From Aulostomus chinensis (Eukaryota > Chordata > Actinopteri > Syngnathiformes > Aulostomidae): a DNA stretch of 64,000 bases. A program made the translations under genes and the position numbers. Below are positions 1 to 10,843 of this stretch, piece after piece; within the stretch, counting starts at the first letter, position 1; each line of letters begins with the position of its first letter. The notes under the pieces were generated by a model. It did no database searches and had not been told where the DNA came from. It saw nothing but the letters and a program-made list of their open reading frames with translations. The DNA lies in the NCBI GenBank assembly GCA_037954235.1, contig JBBMOA010000017.1:13117027-13181026 (forward strand). The letters are read 5' to 3'.

Positions 1-30
1 AGTTAATAATTATGCTCCTGTAGTCAAGAA

Positions 31-2870
31 CGCAAGGCAAGGCAAGGCGATTTTATTTGTAGAGCCCGTTTTCACAAACAGTTTGTCTCAAAGGGCTTCA
101 CATGGCATCATAACAACATCCTCTGCCCTTAGACCCTCACATCGACTGAGGAAAAACTCCATAGAAAACCCTTTTAACAGGGAAAAATCTGAGAAACCTC
201 AGGGTGAGCAACAGAGGAGGGATCCCTCACCCAGGACGGACAGACGTGCAGTAGATGTTGTTATAGAGAAGAAAACAGTTTATAATACACAATGTGGGAA
301 ACATGGAAATGTTAATAACAGTTGAAGAAGGAAGCTTCTGGTAGGGGAGGCAGGGAGAGCAAGCCAGCTTGATGGGGGGCTGGATTGCAGACTGGTTCAT
401 GGGAGGGGAGCGCAGGCCAGTGTAACAGCAGGGAAAAAAGGGGGAGGGGTAGGGGGGGCGATGCAGGCGGCGGTTGGTGCAGACAGATGGAACTCCAGTG
501 GATCTGTGGAAACACAGAGAGACTGTGAGACACCAAGGCCAAACTACAAAGTGCAACAAGTAGTGGTAGTGACAGTTCCAAAATGTGCAGGTAGGAGAGG
601 AGGAGAGAGGAGAGGGCTCCATGTGACCAGATGTGTCCCCCAGCAGTCTAAGCTTATAGTAGCATAGCTATAAATGGTTCAGAGCTGAACGAGCCCTAAC
701 TGAAAGCTCTGTCATAAAGGAAGGTCTTAAGCCTAGACTTAAAAGTAGTCAGAGTGTCTGCCTCTCTGACCCATGGAGAGAGCTGGTTCCACAGTAAAGG
801 AGCCCAGTAACTGAAGGCTCTACCTCCCAGTCTGTTTTTATTGATACTGGGAATCACTAAAAGACCTGCATTCTGGGAGCGGAGTGCTCTGGTAGGACAA
901 TAAGGAATAATGAGTTCTTTCAAATAGGATGGAGCTTTATCAATAATTGCCTTATAAGTCAGCAGAAGGATTTTGAAGTCAATTCTAGATCCTACAGGAA
1001 GCCAGTGGAGAGAAGCTAAAGTGGGAGAGAGAGTGTTCTCTCTTCTTAACTCCCGTCAAAACCCTCGCTGCAGCGTTCTGGACTTGCTGGAGACTCTTTA
1101 GCGAGTTTTTGGGACATCCTGACAGGAGAGAGTTGCAGTAGTCCAGCCTAGAAGTGATAAATGCATGCACCAGTTTCTCAGCATCACTCTGGGAAAGTAT
1201 AGTCCTAATCTTAGCGATACTGCGCAGATGGAAGAAGGTGGTCCTAGTCACATGCTTTATGTGGGAGCTGAAGGATAGGTCCTGGTCAAAAATGACTCCC
1301 AAGTTTCCTTGTGGTTGTACTCTGGGTCAGGGTGATGCCATCGAGAGTAGCGATGTGATTAGAGAGTGTGTCCCTGAGGTGTTTAGGTCCAAACACGATG
1401 ACCTCAGTTTTATCTGAATTCAGTAGTAAGAAGTTAGAAGACATCCAGGATTTAATATTTTTCAGGCAGTCTTGCAGATGAGTAAACTGGCTTGTGTCGT
1501 CTGGCTCCATCGACAAGTAGAGTTGCGTGTCATCCGTATAACAGGGAAAGTTGATTGAGTGCTTCCGGATTATGTCACCTAATGGGAGCATGTAAAGAGT
1601 GAAGAGAACTGGTCCTAAAACTGAACCCTGTGGTACACCATATGTAACTCTGCTATACTCTGAATGGTTGTTATTAACATTAACAAACTGAAACCTGTCA
1701 GATGAGTATGACTTAAACCATTTTAGGGCAGGTCCTTTAATCCTAATTTCATGGTCTAGTTGTCTGTAGCAGGATGCTGTGGTCGATGGTGTCAAATGCA
1801 GCACTGAGGTCCAAAAGTAAAAAATACAGAGACGAGACCTCTGTCTGAAGCTATAAGATCATTAGAGACTTTGACCAATGCTGTTTCAGTGCTATGGTGT
1901 TCCCTGAATCCAGACTGGAAGGCTTCAAAGAGCTCGTTGCTGTGCAGGTGTTCATGTAGCTGCTCCAGGACAACCTTCTCAAGGATCTTGGAGATGTAGG
2001 AGAGGTTGGATATAGGCCTATAGTTGGCTAACACATCTGGGTCAAGAGAAGGATTTTAAGTAAAGGGTTAATGACAGCCACCTTCAAGGCCTGTGGCACA
2101 TAACCTGTGACTAAAGAAAGATTAATTTGTTTCAATATAGAAGTGTTGACGAGGGGGAAGGCATCCTTAAGTAGTCTTGTCGGGATGGGATCCAGCAGGC
2201 AAGTGGCTGACTTGGAAGAAGTAATTGCGGAAGTTAAGTCTGACAGGTCGATGGGGGAGAAGCTGTCCAAGTATGCACCAAGTCTGGGAGGTGCTTCTGT
2301 GGGAACTGTCGTCTGTGCTCCATTACTGGCAATCATTGTTCTGATATTCACAATCTTTTCAGTAAAGAAAGATAGGAAGTCGTTACTGCTGAGAGTTGGG
2401 GGGGATGCATGGCTCAGCAGCACTATGGTTCTTGGTGAGCCTGCCCACGGTGTTGAAGAGGAACCTGGGGTTGTTCTTATTCTTGTCTATTAAGGATGAG
2501 TAGTAAGCGCTTCTAGCATTACGGAGTTCTTTTTTATATATATTAATAAACTCTCCTTCCATGCTTGGCAGTCTTCCTCATGCTGACTGGAATGTGTCTT
2601 CCTTTCCAGTTGTCTGGTCTTCTGTTTCAAGGCACGCAGCTTTGGGCTGTACCAGGGAACTAGTCTTTTTTGGTTGATAACCTTTGCAGAGAGGATATTT
2701 TCATTAACATGCTCGTGGTTATATAAGGACACACAATCACTGTGTCTCTTGTTCTATTCCAAAGGAAGAAGTGTGTCAGCGCTTGATACAATAACCTGTA
2801 ATCAAATAAGCACAGTCTACATGAGTGGCTGCATCAGGTCCGATTGTTACGCTTCCTTAAAATAAACCAG
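31..2870 (-). mobile_element. L2-type LINE retrotransposon, 5'-truncated and decayed
   Basis: Read on the minus strand, broken frames encode an LINE reverse transcriptase in order. At 2490-2732 is the linker after the endonuclease (motif PWYSPKLRALK). At 1792-2034 is NYRPISNLSYISKILEKV. At 1286-1804 is the palm, with GVPQGSVLGP and the catalytic box as YTDDTQLY (YTDD rather than YADD). Below that are the thumb (LDYCNSLLSG) and the C-terminus (GRAFSYWAPLLWN), which stops near 696. The 3' untranslated part continues to about position 31, where a short GCAAG tandem and a motif resembling known fish L2 3' ends occur. At least three frame changes and the lost endonuclease show the copy is dead. 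It sits in an intron of nrdc, opposite to the gene. Family assignment (L2) is from recall; boundaries are approximate. Confidence 0.85.
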
Positions 2871-2906
2871 ACACTTGACTCACACCATCATTCCTAGTGG
2901 GAAGAC

Positions 2907-2934
2907 GGGGGGGGGGGGGGGGGTTGGGGGGGGG
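2907..2934 (+). repeat. Poly-G tract (G17-TT-G9)
   Basis: Two G runs separated by TT, immediately after the 5' end of the LINE copy. It could form intramolecular quadruplexes. Such runs are also prone to assembly error, so the exact length is uncertain. Confidence 0.9.
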
Positions 2935-3331
2935 TGTAAAAGTTCACCAACTAATAAATGAGGTGATGATTGAATAGTGCTGAAGCACTTCTATGTTGCT
3001 GTTTTTAAATCCCTTTATTGCAATGTTTCTTTCCTTATTTTAAAGATGATTACATATTTTAACATGTGGCATTTTTTATCATTTATGCACATTAAATTAA
3101 TGTTGTAAACAAGTATACCATTCAAAAGGTGTTAGTGGTAAGGTTTGGGATTGGAGTGGGATATTTTCCTGCTGTCAAAGATCCTGAGCCAGACTACACT
3201 AGCATGCTACTTTACTGAGTCTGAGTACTGGGTTCCATATTTTTGTGGTCTTTCATACATTTTTCTTGTTCAAAAATGTGCAAATTGCTCCATTGTGGAT
3301 TGCCAAGAATTAAGATTTGGTTGTTTCCAAC

Positions 3332-3510
3332 TAGGGATGTAACGGTTATCGTGATAATCATAGTAAAATTTGCTGATGGTTTGTAATATCATTTAAATTT
3401 GAATTAAAATGATAACTGTGTGTGATTGCTGCACTTTTAAATCACAATTAATATTAATACTTTCACAATCAATATTCTGCGAAAGTCATGGTTGTACCCT
3501 GCAACACTGA
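3332..3510. repeat. Possible hAT-like miniature repeat
   Basis: The stretch begins with AGGGATGTAACGGTTATCG and is AT-rich through to CCCTGCAAC. Many fish genomes contain dispersed elements starting with a very similar sequence. I recognise only the start; no clear terminal inverted repeat was confirmed, so this is a weak call within an nrdc intron. Confidence 0.3.
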
Positions 3511-3887
3511 AGTTGCGTGCGTTAAAAAATATTATTAGCCCCGCCCTCTTCTGAAAACTGATGTGAAACTGAAAGCACAGCAGCAGACATTGTAGCCTGC
3601 AAAAATCGGCGGTGGGGGCCTGATTTCTTTTGTACCCTCAAGAAAAGGGCAACCTGGTTTAATTGTATCTGTGCTTTTGAGTTGTTTCCAGCTAATTTTA
3701 ACATTGCCGTAAAGATACAGATGATGATGAAGATGATTTTCTTGATGATGTTTGGGATGTGACATCTTCACATAATTACATCTCTATATCAAACATATTT
3801 TCTATTTTGAGAAGATCTTTTAAATCAAAAGTAAAAGTTCTCAACCCCTCCTGTACTGAGTCCTCTCATGTTTTTATATTGTATAAA

Positions 3888-3890
<3 letters not shown>

Positions 3891-3944
<54 letters not shown>
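3891..3944 (+). repeat. (GT)27 microsatellite abutting a 3' splice site
   Basis: Uninterrupted GT dinucleotides end eight bases before the acceptor (TTTACCCAG) of the first nrdc exon in the window. The repeat takes the place of most of the polypyrimidine tract. Confidence 0.97.
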
Positions 3945-3946
<2 letters not shown>

Positions 3947-3952
3947 ACCCAG

Positions 3953-6900
3953 GTGACTCATCTGGTGTTCCAGTACCTGAAGATGCTGCAAACACTCGGA
4001 CCACAGCAAAGGTTTAATCACTCTCACACACTTTGAAACACACTCGTTCCAAACAAATTGCTTTTGTGATCAAACACAATACATATACATTCTGTTTCAG
4101 ACGGGTTAATGCTTGTTTTCTTGCTATTATGTACATATTATTGCTGTGTTGTGTCTGTTCTCTTATTCTGAGTGTTGATGTGACAGCTGAGCATCTGTCT
4201 GGGATTAATAAATGTAACGTCTACTTGTTTCATGCATTCAGAATATACGAAGAGATTCAGAAGATTGAAGCGAATGAGTTTCACTATCAGGAGCAGGTGA
4301 GAATCCAAGTCTAATCACTCTGCCGCTCTTTTCCCTTCCTTTTAGATAAATACTCAATATTGCCTGTTTATAGGTATAACTCGGTGGGATGACACTATAT
4401 TTCATCTCCTCTTTGACAGATTGACCCTATAGAATATGTGGAGGACATCTGTGAGAACATGCAGCTGTTCCCTAAAGAAGACTTCCTAACAGGAGATCAA
4501 CTGATGTTTGAGTTTAATCCACAAGTGAGTCAAGGGTTTTATTCAAAATATTTCCCACTCTGGATTAAGAGAAGATTCTGTCCACTATATTGCACCTTCA
4601 TACATGTTTGATACCAGTATCACCTGTGTTTGTGTAGTCTTGATTATGATTTTGCTTGAAGAGTTAAAGTCTAATTACATATATCTTTTTTTTTTTTTGT
4701 GACAAAATGTGCTCATTTCTCTACCTTGCGTTGTGATGGACAGCTGAAATTATTCTCACAGAAACAATTTCAGAGACGCTTTATATGCTGAGAGAAGAAA
4801 TTTGGTGTGCTCACCACCGTGCGTGTGCATGTGTGTGTAGGTGATCGGTGCAGCTCTGTCCCTCCTCACCCCCGAGAAAGCAAACCTGATGCTGTTGTCG
4901 CCAGAACACGAGGGCCAGTGTCCCCTCAGGGAGAAGTGGTTTGGTACACAATACAGCATAGAAGGTGTGTGTATGTGAGTGTGTGCCTGTGCCTGCTTGT
5001 TCACTGTCGGTGTAACTGCACTGTCCCACGAATTAGGCATTCAGTGAATACATTGTCTCTTTCTCCTTCGGCAGCAATATTGACCCTGATGTTCTGCAGT
5101 CAGCCAACAGTGTAAATGCCAGCGTTTATCTCTTGTCTCTTACGACGGCAAACAATAGTGTCGCTGCAGCATTTACACCAAATACACTGAAAACCCATTT
5201 TTCATTCACATCTCTTTCAGACTTGTAGTTACAGCTGTAATGTATTTTAATTGAAATGTACTCGGGCGTGCACTGAAGGGAGAACCAGAAAATGCTGATA
5301 GATGTTTTCCACAGACATAGAGCTGGAGTGGATGCAGCGCTGGACTGGAAACCTGGAGCTGAACAGTCTTCTCCACCTCCCTGCTGAGAACAAGTTCATC
5401 GGTGGGTGACTTAACATACTCTCACTGGTCACTTAATTAGGTAACTGCTTATTAAACCCAATATGTAATCAGCCAATCACACAACAGAAAGTCGGTATAT
5501 GTAGACATAGTGAAGGGGATCTGCTGAGGTCCAAACCAAGAACAGAACAGGGAAGAAAGGGGAATTAGGTGACTGAATGTGGATGGTTTCATAAACTGGT
5601 TATCTTAGGGTTTGAGTTTGGGTAAATCAGTGTGTCTTGTGTCTTTCTTAAGCTCTGCTAATATGGACTTAATAGACACTACAACAAATCAAGAGAGCAC
5701 ATATCTCCGGCTGAAATTGGGTTCATAAATGCTCAAACTATGATCAGGATGATTTCCAGAAGACGAAACATTCGTCTTTCAACAATTTCACACGGATGCA
5801 AGTAAAATTTATCTATGACATTTCCAGAAAAACTTTGGTAATAGCTACACCAGTCAGCCATAGCATTAAACCACTGGCCTAATTTAGTGTAGGTCCTCCC
5901 TTTGCCAACAAAACAGCCTTTCACCCCTGGATGCATGGACTCCCATGTATATCCTGTCAATGGTCGACAACAGTCTTCAGGATCCAGGATCTACAATTCC
6001 ATCCTGATTGTCTCCTCCCTTGTTATTGCCCATCTTTCCACCAAATTTCTTAAACAGACATTTAATAGATCTTGTGATGTCCTGCTAACAAACAAACACA
6101 CACGTCAGATATCACTTTGCTTCATGGCCGACGTGAGTTGGATGACCACTTGATGAATCCCGATGTACGGTTCCACGATCCCGATATATGGTTCCACGAT
6201 CCCGATGTACGGTTCCACGATCCCGATGTACGGTTCCACAATCCCGATGTACGGTTCCATAATCCCGATGTAGGGTTCCACGATCCCGATGTACGGTTCC
6301 ACAATCCCGATGTACGGTTCCACGATCCTGATGTACGGTTCCACAATCCCGATGTACGGTTCCACAGGCTGAACATATGAATAAGTTCACTGGTCTCAAA
6401 CAACCTCCAATCCAGTTGAGAACATTTGGGACGGGGGTCATGTCAAGAAGCTACACATTGTCAGCAAGTGTGTGACCCAAATCTCTTCGGGTACCTTGTA
6501 TCTATGCCACGAAGGATAAAGGCAGTTCTGACTGGTCAAACCTGGTTCTAGCTAGGTGCAGCTAATAAAGTAAGTGTACCAGTGTGTGTGTTTGCACAGT
6601 GTTGGACCAGGCTGCTGCCGGCAGCATTTGACACTGTCCAATAAGATGACCCTTAATAAGACAGGCTCTAGCAGGTTGTGTACAACTAACAGCACACAGC
6701 TATATTAACCCAACATGGAGGAGCAGGGCCTTTTTGTCATTTGTGACATTTCCTTGTTCATCACTTATCTAATGAAGATGTTATAAATAGAGGTTATTAT
6801 TTTTTTTAATTATCCTTCATATCATAGGCCCCATTCAGACAGGGTTTATTTCTCTGGAGAAGGTGCAGTTATTATGTGGCTGCTGGGCAGAGCACAGGAG

Positions 6901-8709
6901 GAACATACTGTTCGTCCACATTTCAGTTATTACTGGTCAGTGGTTATAATTCATCCCAGCATAATTATGTTTCTGTCTTTGCTGCTCTGCCTTTTACACC
7001 CATTTACTCTGTGTCGTGACCTACATTCACATGTACACTGTTGCAGGTACACATTGGAAAATCTAGCCCAATGTACGCAACTCAGTACATATCTATCGAT
7101 CGATCGATAGATAGATAGATATAGATTGTCTTTTACAAAAGCTGATCATGTGATTTGCAGTTGTTAAAATGTGTCTGGAATGTCAGCAAAGGTTGGAGAT
7201 ACTTTATTATTCACTTCCCATTGTAATACTCATCTTGTCTGAATAGGGCGTTAGACACCAATCTACATTTGGTCAAATTTTATGAGGATCTTTTGTATCC
7301 AATTTACTGGCCTCATGTGGCAGAATAAATAGATGAAATTCCTTCTCATCAGTCTGACTGTCAAAAAACTAGTCACACCAATCAACAAAAGTTTTGCAGA
7401 TTACATTTTTGGGCTTAGTACAGAAAATTTAAAGGGAAACCTGTGCCACCTTTACACGGAGGTTACTTGACCGTGTCATCAAATCTTTCTGTAATATCGC
7501 TCGGCAGCGTTAGCTGTAAATATTCTTATGGTCCTCATCTGATCATTTTCTTAAACCAGTAAATTCGAGTGCATTGCCTCACTCTCTACAGTGTCATTTT
7601 TCTCAATCTGCAACATGTCCATTTCTGGTCCGGCTTTCGACCTTTACAGCAGAAGGGAAAACCAAAGCCAAATTTTTACACATCAAACAAACCAATTTTA
7701 TTAATCATCTTTCAATATGTAGAGGATTTGCTCACGCCTCCTTGAATCATCAGTGTAAGGGGGAAGCCAAGTCTTTCTCCGTGTTGACGAGTGGCTGCAT
7801 TTATATCCCAAACTGGACATACTGAATTGTTGAAACTCATGTTATTTATGAGCCTGTAGCAAGAAGAGTGATGATGGTTTCGCTGTTTGTGTGCAGCCAC
7901 TGACTTCACCCTGAAGCCTTCTGACTGCCCTGACACCGACTTCCCTGTCCAGGTAGCCCATGGGGACAGAGGGTGCCTGTGGTACAAGAAGGACAACAAA
8001 TTCAAAACCCTAAAAGGTGAATTGTGTGTGTGTTTGTGTGAGTGAGTGAGTGAGTGTGTGTATGATGAAGTGTGTATCATTTAGCATGCGAGAGGTTTTA
8101 CAGAAGGACATTAAATATTATTAAGGAGGTGTTGACACCCATTTGTCTTGTCTCCTGCTGCAGCCTACATCAGATTCCACCTAATCTCTCCTGTAATCCA
8201 GCAATCTGCTAAGAAGTAAGTTCAGGCTCAGAAGTGTGACCTTGAGAAAATACTGTTTATTTTCCCTGTAACATTCATTAACACCTCTATCTTTTCTGCC
8301 AACCCTCACTCTCTTTCTTCGAGTGTGTATTTTGGTTTTCCTTCTTCCTTTCTCTAAATCTCTTCTTAACCTCTTTCTTACCTTGCATCCTCCATCCTTC
8401 TCCTCCTCTTCCATCCCCTACTCTCATCAAATACTCTTTCCTTCCTTGTTTTTTATTTCATTCATTCATTTGAAAAAAATCGTATCCCCTTCTTCTGCCT
8501 CCTTCATTTCTCCTCTCTCTCTCTCCGCTCACCTCCAGTGTGGTCTTGTTTGACCTGTTGGTCAACATCCTCGGACACAATCTGGCCGAGCCGGCCTACG
8601 AGGCAGAAGTTGCCCAGCTGGAGTATAAACTGGTCGCTGGCGAACACGGCCTGGTGATCAAGGTCAAAGGATTTGACAACAAACTACCTGTGAGTGAGTG
8701 CAGCTGGAG

Positions 8710-8753
<44 letters not shown>

Positions 8754-10811
8754 ACACACACAGAAGATTTGGATATGCACATCCACACCAACAGTTAATG
8801 CAGGGTCATTTTGTGACTCAAAGACTCGGCAGTGAATATATTATTTCACATCCAAAATGTCCATACTGTATGAACAAGATAATCCTTTATTATCATGCAG
8901 GAGGTGTAGACTGTGACTGTGCCACTTCATCGTTGCATATATTACAATTTAATTGCTTTATAATGAGGAATACTTTATAAAAGTTCTGTAAGTTGTAACC
9001 AATAGCTGCATTAATTATTATTAAATCATTCACCAACGCTATTTAGGAATGTATGGAGTGATTAAAAAAGCCATGTAAGTGGGGAAAACTTGAAAATAAA
9101 ATGTGCCTTGTTTGAAAGTACTCTCTTCTAGTCAGGGTTAATGATACATCACAAAGAAGGTTAAAATCAGAGAATAAAGATTAGAATGGACTGTATACAC
9201 ACACACACACACACAGACTGTATGTCCTGGAATTATTATACCTTAAAATAACTTTGTCTTTGTGTCGTCAAGTTGTATAATCAAGAAGTAAACTGACAAA
9301 AGTAGATTGAGCAGAACTACTGTACTCAGTGAGACACATTCTGTACTTTGTGTCACGTAAGTATTGTACACACACACACACACACACACACACACTCGGA
9401 GGATGCTGCTGATCCTCTGGTTTCTCCCTCTAGCTGCTCTTCCACCTCATCATCGACCACCTGGCGGATTTCTACGCGCCGCCTGATGTCTTCAGCATGT
9501 TTGCTGAGCAGCTCAAGAAAACCTACTTCAACATCCTCATTAAACCTGAGAAGCTCGGCAAGTCAGTCGCTCACCTTCTATTTTTTCTCCTGATATCTAC
9601 TCTGTCGTCTGTGAGCCTCCAATGCCTTCTAGTGGTGAGAGGTGTGACAGCCCTAAAGAGAGAAACCCTTGTATTGTCTCAGGGACGTACGCCTGTTGAT
9701 CTTGGAGCACTCTCGCTGGTCCATGGTGGAGAAGTATCAGGCCCTGACCGCAGGTCTGACCAGCGACGAGCTGATGGAGTTCAGCCGGAGCTTCAGGGCG
9801 CAGCTGTGCGCTGAGGGGCTGGTGCAAGGCAACCTAACCAGCTCTGTGAGTGGATAAGTTGGCATCACAACAGAATAAAAATGAGTTTTTTAATTCAAGT
9901 GTTGGTTAATGTTCACTTTCATCACTTGATTCTGGGTGTACATGACATTGTTCCTTCTCTTGCGCACTTGTTCATTATTCTTTATTTTATTTCCTCTGCA
10001 GGAGTCCGTGGAGTTACTGCAGTATGTCACTGAGTAAGTCAGCTGTTAATATGAATGAATGCACCCCCTGATGAGAACACCAGCACTATATAATCAAAAA
10101 CATTTTAGCAGGCATACACAGTTAATCATATTAGTGCCACTTGTGAAATCCATCACTTACCTTTCACTTGTTTTTTTTCCCTTCCATTCAATCCCTTCAT
10201 CTCCTTTCACCCTTTTCCATCATCCTCCCCTTTTGTCCCCCTCTCTTCTGCTGTGGCAGCAAATTGCAGTTCTCTCAGCTGCCAGCGGAGGTGCCAGTGA
10301 TGTTCCAAGTGGTGGAGCTGCCACAGAAGCACCACATCTGTAAAGTCAAGTCACTCAATAAAGGAGATGCCAACTCCGAGGTTACTGTTTACTACCAGGT
10401 ACACACTTACACACTCACACATCTGCAGCTTTGTATCACGAGTTTAACATACCAAATATATTATGATTACACACTATTTCACCTCAGTTGTTCTTTTTCC
10501 ACAACTTTTACTTAGTCTGGCCCCAAGGCCTTGAGGGAACACACACTGGTGGAACTGTTGGTTGTGAGTGATATATTTATTAAGTATTATTCCTCTAATA
10601 TCTCTTTTTATTCTGTGAGTTGTCCATCCATCCATCCATCCATCGTTGACTGAGGTGTTGTTGCCTTTTAGATGCTCATGGAAGAACCCTGCTTTGACTT
10701 TCTTCGAACCAAAGAGACTCTGGGGTGGGTGAATAATTACTTGATATTTGTGAAGAAATAAAAAGTGAATAAAATTACGCTTTCATGACATATTTGTAGT
10801 TGCTATATACA

Positions 10812-10843
<32 letters not shown>

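Noticed and set aside
227..622. Frames in the first 700 bases
   Set aside because: They fall in the 3' untranslated part of the LINE copy, read in the wrong frames or strand.
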